Made by a program: the position numbers and the translations under genes. Below, in pieces: positions 1-6,537 of a stretch of DNA of 23,920 bases. This DNA is from JBBIVB01 sp964567515. GTDB taxonomy: Bacteria; Patescibacteriota; Patescibacteriia; Veblenbacterales; UBA10138. Every line of letters starts with the position of its first letter. The stretch's first letter is position 1. The stretch is from the NCBI GenBank assembly GCA_964567515.1, contig CAZMMW010000006.1, positions 1-23,920 of the forward strand. The letters run 5' to 3'. The notes beneath the pieces are model-generated. The model did no database searches. It was not told where the DNA came from and worked only from the letters and a program-made list of their open reading frames with translations.

Positions 1-1
1 T

Positions 2-49
2 CTGACTCCTCAAGAGAAATACCTACAGACTGTTACCATTGACTGTTAA
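2..49 (+). CDS. Possible 3' end of an upstream gene
   Basis: Frame 2 stays open from the window edge and ends at a TAA at 47-49. The 15 visible residues (LTPQEKYLQTVTIDC) look like a plausible protein C-terminus, but the stretch is too short to identify and could be chance. The other two forward frames close inside the first 45 bases. Confidence 0.2.
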   Translation: MTPQEKYLQTVTIDC

Positions 50-60
50 CTGTACGCTTC

Positions 61-89
61 TTGACAAAATAACCCTTTAGGTGTATCCT
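61..89 (+). promoter_or_regulatory. Strong sigma70-type promoter of the structured RNA
   Basis: A perfect TTGACA (61-66) is followed by a 17-base spacer and TATCCT (84-89), 4 of 6 matches to the consensus -10. Transcription would start near base 96. No credible start codon or long reading frame follows for more than 400 bases. What follows instead is the inverted-repeat-rich region at 112-480, so this is read as the promoter of a non-coding RNA. Confidence 0.55.
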
Positions 90-95
90 ACATAG

Positions 96-480
96 TTGAT
101 TAGGGATTCTAGGGATTATCAAAAGGTGTATGGAGGAATATTGGGAATGCATAGAGGAGTCCGTACGATTAAAATCAATATAGACTTAAATTGTACTCTT
201 CACTAGCTTGGATACCACTTTAATTAGGTCACTTCAAGCCTTTCTCAATCCTCCAGTCATCTTTTGATAATTTTGGGATAAGGACAGAGCCTCGGCTGGC
301 TACCAAACAAGCGGGTTCTCTAATACTTTTTGCTTCTTAATTTTCCTGAAACATCAGGAAACTCGTCAAAATTTTGACGAACAACTCTCTTCTCAAGTTC
401 TATCAAAAATAGAATTAAGAAAGAAGTAATTGATATTAAGAGCGCTACCGCTGGTTGGTAGCCAGCTGGGGTTTTGTTTT
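96..480 (+). ncRNA. Candidate large structured RNA, two rod domains, family unknown
   Basis: No protein is supported here, but complementary arms are extensive. In domain 1, 115-125 pairs perfectly with 261-271, 131-137 with 249-255, and 141-147 with 242-248, with G-U pairs at 112-114/272-274 and 126/260. It encloses two smaller stems, 154-160/195-201 and 206-210/235-239, making a three-way junction. In domain 2, 281-306 pairs with 455-480 without interruption (10 Watson-Crick pairs at 295-304/457-466, the outer part with G-U pairs). The rod continues through 311-314/448-451, 318-325/434-442 and 334-342/413-421. The apex carries hairpins 343-360 and 363-380. The wobble pairs are G-U only if the plus strand is transcribed. 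The 3' arm ends in GGGG plus a T-rich tract, like an intrinsic terminator. I could not match it to tmRNA, RNase P RNA, SRP RNA or a riboswitch. A murJ leader is possible, but murJ seems to have its own promoter. Confidence 0.55.
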
Positions 481-526
481 ATATTCATTATTAACTTTAG
501 CAATTTATTTTTTCTCACAAAAACGC

Positions 527-532
527 TATAAT
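527..532 (+). promoter_or_regulatory. murJ -10 box, nearly leaderless
   Basis: A perfect TATAAT ends 10 bases before the murJ ATG at 542, so transcription should begin about 3 bases upstream of the start codon. The -35 region is poor (TTTATT at 504-509, 17-base spacing). There is no Shine-Dalgarno sequence. Confidence 0.5.
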
Positions 533-541
533 TGTTTTGTT

Positions 542-2134
542 ATGGATAACTCAACTGTACCATCGGTACCTAAATTTAGTGTTAGCACCAATGCTTTAAT
601 TATTGGTTTTTTCTCGATTGTTTCACGATTGTTAGGTTTATTGCGTGACCGTTTATTGGCGTCACATTTTGGCGCAGGAGATGTTCTAGATGCCTACTAT
701 ACCGCTTTTAAGCTACCAGATTTTATTTTTAATATCTTCATTTTGGGGGCATTATCTTCGGCTTTTATTCCAGTATTTATTGAAGTAAAAAAACAACAAG
801 GAGAAAATAAAGCCTGGGCTGTAACTAATACTATTTTGAATTTTCTATTATTAATTATGCTGGTCTTGTGTATAGTCGGTATTATCTTAGCTCCTTATTT
901 TATACCAGCCTTGGCTCCAGGATTTAGTGTAGAAAAACAAGACTTAGCCATTAGTTTAACTCGTTTAATGATGCTGGCGATAATTTTTTTGGCAGCCAGT
1001 AATTTATTTGGCGCTGCGGTCAATTCCTATAAAAAATTTGTAGCTTATAGCTTGGCGCCGGTTCTATATAACATAGGCATCATTGTAGGATTATTTACCT
1101 TGGTGCCTTTATACGGACCAGCTGGTTTGGCTGGTGGTGTTTTACTGGGAGCTGTTTTGCATGCTAGTTGCCAAGTTCCCACGCTTTTAAAATTAGGTTG
1201 GCGTTGGTATTTAAAATTTGATATTTTTGATAATTACTTTAAAAAAATTATTCGTTTAATGATTCCGCGTACTTTAGGTCTGGCGGTTTACTCTATCAAC
1301 CAACTGGTTATTACTTATTTTGCTTCATTTTTAGCTGGCGGCAGCCTAGCGGCTTTTGTCTTGGCTACTAATCTGCAAAGTTTTCCGATTAATGTTTTTG
1401 GCGTTTCTTTGGCTATAGCAGTCTTTCCTATTTTAAACGAGGCTTTTAGCAATAATAACCAAGGCCAATTAATAGAACATTTAACCATTTCGCTTAAACG
1501 GGTATTATTTTTTACTATTCCTCTGGGGGTATTATTTTTGATTTTAAGAGCACAAATAGTCAGGGTAGTTTTGGGCAGCGGATATTTTGATTGGTCGGAT
1601 ACTATTAATACTGCTACGGTTTTTGGTTGGTTATCTTTATCACTAGTAGCAGAAAGCTTATTACCTATTATTGCCCGTGCATTTTATGCTCAACATGATA
1701 CCAAAACGCCGGTCATGGTCAGTGTGTTATGTCTTTTTATTAATTTAAGTTTAGCCGCTAGTTTAATCAAATTTTGGGGACTTTCCGGTTTAGCTATAGC
1801 CTATGTCACCTCTACTATTATTAATTTCTTGATTTTGCTTTATCTGTTAAGTAAACGTCTGGGTGACATACAGGCAAAAAGTATCATTCCAGCTGGTGTT
1901 AAAATGACGCAAGCTAGTTTATTAGCCGGTCTAGTCTGCTACGGCTGTTTACATTTATTAGCTCCTTTGGTAGATATGCATTCCTTTGCCGGTATTTTTA
2001 TTCAAGGTGTCACAGCTGGTTTGGCGGGAATAGTCACCTATCTTTTTGTATCTTACCGCTTAAGAATAGAGGAGGTTTATTTTGTTAAAAAATATCTTAA
2101 TTTGTTAGTAACCAGATTTAGACCAAACTCATAA
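542..2134 (+). CDS. murJ: Lipid II flippase MurJ
   Basis: This polytopic membrane protein of 530 residues belongs to the MurJ/MviN branch of the MOP superfamily, which moves lipid II from the inner to the outer face of the cytoplasmic membrane for peptidoglycan synthesis. The N-terminal SRLLGLLRDRLLA segment, with the arginines typical of the family, and the following region to GALSSAFIPVF match the MurJ signature. The rest is hydrophobic, consistent with about 14 transmembrane helices and a normal MurJ length. The reading frame is open back to 455, but those extra codons lie in the 3' arm of the structured RNA and upstream of the TATAAT at 527. The ATG at 542 gives the expected short N-terminus and is preferred. 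The stop is 2 bases before lepA, so the two genes are probably co-transcribed. Function is firm; the start is well supported but not proven. Confidence 0.93.
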   Translation: MDNSTVPSVPKFSVSTNALIIGFFSIVSRLLGLLRDRLLASHFGAGDVLDAYYTAFKLPDFIFNIFILGALSSAFIPVFIEVKKQQGENKAWAVTNTILNFLLLIMLVLCIVGIILAPYFIPALAPGFSVEKQDLAISLTRLMMLAIIFLAASNLFGAAVNSYKKFVAYSLAPVLYNIGIIVGLFTLVPLYGPAGLAGGVLLGAVLHASCQVPTLLKLGWRWYLKFDIFDNYFKKIIRLMIPRTLGLAVYSINQLVITYFASFLAGGSLAAFVLATNLQSFPINVFGVSLAIAVFPILNEAFSNNNQGQLIEHLTISLKRVLFFTIPLGVLFLILRAQIVRVVLGSGYFDWSDTINTATVFGWLSLSLVAESLLPIIARAFYAQHDTKTPVMVSVLCLFINLSLAASLIKFWGLSGLAIAYVTSTIINFLILLYLLSKRLGDIQAKSIIPAGVKMTQASLLAGLVCYGCLHLLAPLVDMHSFAGIFIQGVTAGLAGIVTYLFVSYRLRIEEVYFVKKYLNLLVTRFRPNS

Positions 2135-2136
2135 AT

Positions 2137-3942
2137 ATGAATTCCTCACTAATTCGTAATTTTTGCATTATAGCGCACATTGATCACGGTAAATCAACTT
2201 TAGCCGACAGATTTTTAGAATTGACTGAAACTATAACTAAACGAGAAATGAAAGAACAAATCCTAGACCAAATGGATTTGGAAAGAGAACGGGGAATTAC
2301 TATTAAACTAGCACCCGTCCTAATGAAATGGCAGAATTATTATTTAAATTTAATCGATACTCCCGGTCATGTAGATTTTAATTATGAAGTTTCCCGATCC
2401 TTAGCTTGTGTAGAAGGAGCTATGTTGTTAGTTGATGCCAGTCAGGGTATTCAAGCCCAAACTTTAGCTAATTTACATCTAGCCCAAAACATTGGCTTAA
2501 AAATTATCCCGGTAATTAATAAAATAGATTTGCCTAATGCGCAGATAGAGCAAACTAAAGAGGAGCTAGCTAATTTATTAAGTATTAACAAAGAAACAAT
2601 CTATCAGATATCTGCTAAAACCGGCAAAGGCGTTAGAGAATTGCTGGATCAAATTATTAGACTAGTACCATCGCCGAAAATTATCAATGACAAATTTAAA
2701 GCTTTAATTTTTGATTCTCGATACGATGAGTGGCGAGGTGTGGTAGCCTCAGTGAGAATCATATCTGGTAGTATTAAAACCGGTGATAAATATTGGCTGG
2801 TTGGCACTAGAACCAACGGTGAAATATTAGAAGTCGGTATTTATACGCCGAAAAGCCAACCGGTAGCAGAGTTAACCTCCGGACAAATCGGTTATTTGGT
2901 TACAGGTATTAAAAAAATTGAACGAGTACGAGTAGGTGACACTATAGTTTCCGAAGCGGGATTGTCGCCTTTGGCAAGTTACCATGAACCTAAACCTATG
3001 GTATTTGCTGGATTTTATCCACAAGGAGGAGGGGAAAGTAAAAACCTAAGGGACAGCTTGATTAAATTAAAACTTAACGATGCTAGTTTGGTTTTTGAAC
3101 CGGAGAGTTCTGCGGCTTTGGGTTTTGGTTTTAGGGTTGGCTTCTTAGGGCTGTTACACTTAGAAATTACCAAAGAAAGACTAAAACGAGAATTTAATAT
3201 TCAACCAGTCATTAGCTCTCCCTCCGTAGCTTATCAAATAGAATCAACTGATGGACAAAGAATAATAATTAAAGGCGCTGCTGAATTACCGCCTGAATAT
3301 AAGATTAAACAGGCCCTGGAGCCATACGTAACCATGGAAATTATTTGTCCTCAGGTTTATTTAGGCAATGTCATGTCGTTGGCTTCTGAATATCGCGGGC
3401 TTTGGCAAAATACCAGCTATCTATCAGCTGGCATCAATAAAAAATCTGATCGCGCTATTTTAACTTACCAAGCCCCTTTATCTACCTTATTGCTTGATTT
3501 TTACGATCAATTAAAAAGCGTCAGCCAAGGTTATGCCTCATTAAACTATGAATTTCTAGAATATCGTCCTTGTCGTATTAAAAAACTGGACATTATCATT
3601 GCTGATGAAAAAGTAGAGTCACTAGCTACGTTGGTTTATGAGGACGAGGCTTATTGGCGGGGTCGAGCTATAGTTACCAGACTAAAAGAAATTATTCCCC
3701 AGCAAATGTTTGAAGTAAAAATCCAAGCAGCATTAGGTGGTAAAATAATAGCGGCCGAAAGACTATCAGCCATGCGAAAAGATGTTTTAAAAAGGGCTTC
3801 TTCCGGCGGCGACGTTACCCGCAAAATGAAATTACTGCAAAAGCAAAAGAAAGGGAAAAAACGAATGAAAGAACAGGGACGAGTAGTTATTCCCCAAGAA
3901 GCATATTTAAGTTTATTAACCAAACAATCTAAAACTGAATAG
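2137..3942 (+). CDS. lepA: Elongation factor 4 (LepA), ribosome-associated GTPase
   Basis: At 601 residues this is full-length EF4, a translational GTPase that binds the ribosome and affects elongation and initiation fidelity. The G domain shows the P-loop AHIDHGKST (13-21), the switch I element RERGITIK (50-57), DTPGH with the catalytic histidine (74-78) and NKID (128-131). Beta-barrel and EF-G-like domains follow, and the C-terminus has the LepA-specific basic stretch and the VVIPQEAYL motif, so no domain is missing. The ATG lies 2 bases after the murJ stop with no Shine-Dalgarno sequence, indicating one transcript and possible translational coupling. Its 3' end overlaps a small minus-strand membrane protein gene by 14 bases. 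Confidence 0.96.
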   Translation: MNSSLIRNFCIIAHIDHGKSTLADRFLELTETITKREMKEQILDQMDLERERGITIKLAPVLMKWQNYYLNLIDTPGHVDFNYEVSRSLACVEGAMLLVDASQGIQAQTLANLHLAQNIGLKIIPVINKIDLPNAQIEQTKEELANLLSINKETIYQISAKTGKGVRELLDQIIRLVPSPKIINDKFKALIFDSRYDEWRGVVASVRIISGSIKTGDKYWLVGTRTNGEILEVGIYTPKSQPVAELTSGQIGYLVTGIKKIERVRVGDTIVSEAGLSPLASYHEPKPMVFAGFYPQGGGESKNLRDSLIKLKLNDASLVFEPESSAALGFGFRVGFLGLLHLEITKERLKREFNIQPVISSPSVAYQIESTDGQRIIIKGAAELPPEYKIKQALEPYVTMEIICPQVYLGNVMSLASEYRGLWQNTSYLSAGINKKSDRAILTYQAPLSTLLLDFYDQLKSVSQGYASLNYEFLEYRPCRIKKLDIIIADEKVESLATLVYEDEAYWRGRAIVTRLKEIIPQQMFEVKIQAALGGKIIAAERLSAMRKDVLKRASSGGDVTRKMKLLQKQKKGKKRMKEQGRVVIPQEAYLSLLTKQSKTE

Positions 3943-4027
3943 CCGGAGCAATCGTTAAAATTACCATAGTTAAAACCACTATAATCGATAAAATTAGCCA
4001 AAGTGTCCGCACAATTTTAGAACGCAT
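3929..4027 (-). CDS. Tiny single-pass membrane protein, unknown function
   Basis: A short minus-strand frame encodes 32 residues: a basic N-terminus (MRSKIVRTLW), about 20 hydrophobic residues (LILSIIVV..VILTIAP) and a short tail. This positive-inside single-helix layout is what a genuine small membrane protein looks like. An in-frame ATG at 4073-4075 would give 48 residues. A TATAAT (4033-4028, minus) abuts the shorter start; if it were the -10 box the shorter start would be bypassed, so it may be coincidental and the start is uncertain. The gene is convergent with lepA, overlapping its last 14 bases, and divergent from the FtsB-like gene. I do not recognise a family. Purely compositional origin is possible, because AT-rich DNA readily yields hydrophobic frames. 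Confidence 0.45.
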   Translation of the reverse strand: MRSKIVRTLWLILSIIVVLTMVILTIAPAIQF

Positions 4028-4101
4028 ATTATAAGAATATCTGATTTTATTAAAAAAAGAAAGTAATAAACCCATAAAAAAGGACTAGTGAGGATAATGT
4101 G

Positions 4102-4110
4102 TGTTATACT
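4102..4110 (+). promoter_or_regulatory. Extended -10 promoter of the FtsB-like gene, leaderless
   Basis: TGTTATACT combines a TGn extension with TATACT (4105-4110). The ATG at 4118 begins 8 bases after the last base of the box, which puts the expected start of transcription at or one base before the start codon. No good -35 box is visible, as is normal for extended -10 promoters. Confidence 0.5.
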
Positions 4111-4117
4111 ATAAACT

Positions 4118-4498
4118 ATGGAAAAACAACGCTGGTGGAGCTTATTAACCTCCAATTTATTCCTACTGATCTCTTTGGTAGCATTGATTATCATAATTAC
4201 TGCTTTAGTAAAAGGTTTAATACGCCGTCAGGAATTAGATCAAGAAATAGCTAAAATTAAAAATGATATTGCCGTCTATCAAACCAAACAAGAGGAGCTA
4301 ACTAATCTGATTACTTATTTGCAAAGCGCCGAATTTAAAGAAAAAGAGGCCCGATTAAAATTTAATTTAAAAAAACCGGATGAAAAAGTAGTGGTTTTGC
4401 CGGGACAGGAAATTTCTGAAACAATCTTAAGCGAAACAACCAGTGCCCTTAATATACCTAATTGGCAAAAATGGTGGAATTATTTTTTTAACAAATAA
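4118..4498 (+). CDS. FtsB/DivIC-like septum formation initiator
   Basis: This 126-residue protein has a short cytoplasmic N-terminus, one transmembrane helix (about 14-34) and a charged helical segment (about 36-70) with coiled-coil character. It then has the sequence YLQSAEFKEKEARLKFNLKKPDE, typical of the FtsB/DivIC family around its conserved post-coil region. Family members join FtsL and FtsQ (DivIB) in the divisome and help activate septal peptidoglycan synthesis. The window also encodes FtsQ, FtsE and FtsX. The parvulin gene follows 11 bases after the stop, so the two are likely one operon. The family call is good; choosing between FtsB, DivIC and an FtsL-like role is not possible from sequence alone, so no symbol is given. 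Confidence 0.8.
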   Translation: MEKQRWWSLLTSNLFLLISLVALIIIITALVKGLIRRQELDQEIAKIKNDIAVYQTKQEELTNLITYLQSAEFKEKEARLKFNLKKPDEKVVVLPGQEISETILSETTSALNIPNWQKWWNYFFNK

Positions 4499-4509
4499 CA
4501 ACATCAAAT

Positions 4510-5634
4510 ATGCAACTAAAAACAACCCATGAACGTAAAAAAATTCTTCAAGAATTAAATCAATATGCTGAAGAACCAAAAAATCCTGAAGATATAGAAC
4601 GCTTTATTAAAGCTGAACCAACTAGAAAAGATACAACAATGAAATACGCCGAAACTAATCTGACTACGGGTATGAATTCGATTCAACAAAATACACCAGA
4701 TCAACTATCTACTAAACAACCCGTTCGATCATCTTCTACTTCTTTTAAGTATCTAACGTATATCCTAGTAGGGTTAGTTTTGTTGGTAATCATTTACAGT
4801 GTACTGTTTTTAATATTTCGTATAGACCGACGATCTGAAGATATAGCTCGATTGAATATTTTGCCTATTGGTATGGTTGATGGGGAAATGATTTGGTTTG
4901 GAGAATTTAATCAGGACCGCCAAGCTTTAATGTCTTTTTATAAAAAAAATTATGACAGCGGTTATATCAGCCAAATTCCGCCACTGGCAGAAATAGAAAA
5001 AGCGGTCTGGCAACGTTTAAGTAAAGAAATTATTATCAGGTATTTTGCCCAGCGCAATGACCTGAGTGTTTCCTCAGCGGAAGTAGAAAACGAAATGGCT
5101 ATTATTGTTCAAGAATTTACTAATTCAGACACTCTGCAACAATTTATTAAAGAAAACTACAATTGGACACCAGATCAGTTTAAACAGAAAATTATAGTAC
5201 CCTATCTACTGCGCAATAAAGTAACCGCTTGGTTTGAACAAAACGAATCAGTAAAAACAACCGCTGCCAAATCAGCTGAGCAAATTTGGCAAGATATTAC
5301 TGATAATAAAATCGCTTTTGCTCAAGCTAATGATCAATATTCAGATGATGCTGTCGCTAAAACCAATGGCGGCAGTTTGGGTGAATTCTCCTGGGGAACG
5401 ATGGTACCAGAGTTTGAGCAAACACTAAAACTATTAAAAATAGGGGAGATTAGCAAACCAATACAAACGCAATTTGGCTGGCATATTATTCGCCGTGACG
5501 ATTTATCAACCAGTACAACTGACAAAACTAAAGTAGCAGCCAGCCATATTCTAATTAGCTATTTCAATTTTGATAAGTGGTTAAACTCGGAGATACAGAA
5601 AAATAAAATCACCCTGTGGTTGCGTATGCCCTAG
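4510..5634 (+). CDS. Membrane-anchored parvulin-type peptidyl-prolyl isomerase
   Basis: Of its 374 residues, about 78 are a hydrophilic, probably cytoplasmic tail, followed by one transmembrane helix (79-103) and an extracytoplasmic part. Residues 125-245 resemble the helical SurA N-terminal chaperone region, and 253-330 a PpiC/parvulin domain with NGGSLGEFSWGTMVPEFE and the end strand FGWHIIRR. Parvulins isomerise proline bonds and assist folding of exported proteins. Unusually, the first parvulin strand (normally a HILV-type motif before the helices) is missing at its usual place. A matching VAASHILI occurs at 342-349, after the last strand, so the domain looks circularly permuted, or else a second domain is truncated. 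The stop lies 3 bases from the CCA end of the convergent tRNA-Thr. Confidence 0.82.
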   Translation: MQLKTTHERKKILQELNQYAEEPKNPEDIERFIKAEPTRKDTTMKYAETNLTTGMNSIQQNTPDQLSTKQPVRSSSTSFKYLTYILVGLVLLVIIYSVLFLIFRIDRRSEDIARLNILPIGMVDGEMIWFGEFNQDRQALMSFYKKNYDSGYISQIPPLAEIEKAVWQRLSKEIIIRYFAQRNDLSVSSAEVENEMAIIVQEFTNSDTLQQFIKENYNWTPDQFKQKIIVPYLLRNKVTAWFEQNESVKTTAAKSAEQIWQDITDNKIAFAQANDQYSDDAVAKTNGGSLGEFSWGTMVPEFEQTLKLLKIGEISKPIQTQFGWHIIRRDDLSTSTTDKTKVAASHILISYFNFDKWLNSEIQKNKITLWLRMP

Positions 5635-5637
5635 TTG

Positions 5638-5713
5638 TGGAGCCGAAGGTGGGAATCGAACCCACGACCTACGCGTTACGAATGCGTTGCTCTGCCAACT
5701 GAGCTACTTCGGC
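5638..5713 (-). tRNA. tRNA-Thr (anticodon CGT)
   Basis: The minus strand folds into a complete cloverleaf: acceptor GCCGAAG/CTTCGGC, D arm GCTC/GAGC, anticodon loop TTCGTAA with anticodon CGT (reads ACG), and T arm GTGGG/CCCAC with loop TTCGATT. The CCA is encoded (tgg at 5638-5640 on plus) and the discriminator base is T. The top anticodon-stem pair 31-39 is A-C rather than Watson-Crick. It lies 2 bases downstream of tRNA-Gly in the same transcript. Confidence 0.94.
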
Positions 5714-5715
5714 AC

Positions 5716-5789
5716 TGGAGCGGGATACGGGAATTGAACCCGCTTCTCATCCTTGGGAAGGACGTATACTACCATTGTACTAATCCCGC
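5716..5789 (-). tRNA. tRNA-Gly (anticodon CCC)
   Basis: The minus-strand cloverleaf has acceptor GCGGGAT/ATCCCGC, anticodon stem CGTCC/GGATG with loop TTCCCAA (anticodon CCC, reads GGG), T arm GCGGG/CCCGT with loop TTCAATT, discriminator T and an encoded CCA. It is the first gene after the minus-strand promoter at 5842-5814. Confidence 0.94.
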
Positions 5790-5813
5790 TAAAAATTATC
5801 TAATCTAACAGAG

Positions 5814-5842
5814 ATTATAATCAATTAATACAAAACAATCAA
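5814..5842 (-). promoter_or_regulatory. Promoter of the tRNA-Gly/tRNA-Thr pair
   Basis: On the minus strand TTGATT (5842-5837), a 17-base spacer and a perfect TATAAT (5819-5814) form a near-consensus promoter. Transcription would start near 5807, about 18 bases before tRNA-Gly. Its -10 box overlaps the plus-strand TATAAT at 5816-5821 by four bases within the sequence ATTATAAT. Confidence 0.7.
5816..5821 (+). promoter_or_regulatory. Probable -10 box of ftsEX
   Basis: A plus-strand TATAAT lies 27 bases before the ftsE ATG and predicts a leader of about 20 bases. The -35 region is weak. It interlocks with the -10 of the divergent tRNA promoter, so RNA polymerase cannot occupy both at once. Confidence 0.45.
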
Positions 5843-5847
5843 TATTA

Positions 5848-6534
5848 ATGCCTTTAATTGATTTTAGAAATGTCAGTAAAATTTATTTAGGCAACGCCGA
5901 GGTTGTTAAAGGTGTTAATTTATCAATTGACGACGGCGAGTTTGTTTCCATTGTTGGCCAATCAGGAGCTGGCAAGACTACCCTGATTCGCATGCTTATT
6001 GCTGAGGAAAAAGTAACTGGGGGGCGTATTGTGGTTGGCGATTGGGATATCACTTATATTAAAAATCGGGAAATTCCTATTTTACGTAAACAGATCGGCG
6101 TGGTTTTTCAGGATTTTAAATTATTACAACGTAAAACAGTTGGTGAAAATGTATCTTTTGCTTTAGAAGTATCGGCTGCGGAATCTATTAAAATAAAAAA
6201 CCTAGTGCCACAATTGTTGCATATTGTGGGCTTAGAAGAAAAAGCCAACCGTTGGCCTAATGAATTATCAGGTGGAGAACAGCAACGGGTGGCTATTGCC
6301 AGGGCTTTAGCGCATCGCCCCAAAATCTTAGTGGCAGATGAACCTACTGGCAATCTTGATTCTATCAACACCAAGGAAATTATCACTTTGCTGCAAAAAA
6401 TTAACGAGTTTGGCACTACCGTGATTTTAGTTACACATAATAAGGAGGTTGTTAATATGCTTAAAAAAAGAGTAGTTACCATGGATCGTGGTGAAATAGT
6501 TTCTGACCAAAAACGCGGCCGTTATCTTATTTAA
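5848..6534 (+). CDS. ftsE: Cell-division ABC ATPase FtsE
   Basis: FtsE is the cytoplasmic ATPase of the FtsEX complex, which couples ATP hydrolysis to activation of septal peptidoglycan hydrolases. The 228-residue length is normal. All ABC motifs are intact: Walker A GQSGAGKT (37-44), Q-loop VVFQDF (85-90), signature LSGGEQQ (140-146), Walker B ILVADEP (160-166) and the switch histidine in THNKE (H197). The ATG at 5848 has no Shine-Dalgarno sequence. ftsX starts 3 bases after the stop, which confirms the pairing. LolD-like transporters look similar, but the FtsX partner settles the call. A possible downstream target is the coiled-coil M23 protein at 18753. Confidence 0.95.
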   Translation: MPLIDFRNVSKIYLGNAEVVKGVNLSIDDGEFVSIVGQSGAGKTTLIRMLIAEEKVTGGRIVVGDWDITYIKNREIPILRKQIGVVFQDFKLLQRKTVGENVSFALEVSAAESIKIKNLVPQLLHIVGLEEKANRWPNELSGGEQQRVAIARALAHRPKILVADEPTGNLDSINTKEIITLLQKINEFGTTVILVTHNKEVVNMLKKRVVTMDRGEIVSDQKRGRYLI

Positions 6535-6537
6535 TTT

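Noticed and set aside
96..480. Known housekeeping RNA (RNase P RNA, tmRNA or SRP RNA) for the structured region.
   Set aside because: Weak echoes of RNase P blocks occur (AGAGGAGTCC near 152 and GGACAGAGCC near 282), but they are too close together and the other conserved regions are absent. There is no tRNA-like end with TTCGA and CCA for tmRNA and no SRP tetraloop domain.
455..541. N-terminal extension of MurJ from a start at 455.
   Set aside because: The extra 29 residues match nothing in MurJ, lie in the 3' arm of the RNA rod, and precede the TATAAT at 527-532 that fits the ATG at 542.
3651..4001. Minus-strand frame of 116 codons over the end of lepA.
   Set aside because: It is mostly antisense to the well-conserved lepA C-terminus and its translation shows no family features.
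6108..6482. Minus-strand frame of 124 codons inside ftsE.
   Set aside because: It is a shadow of the conserved ABC motifs in another frame.
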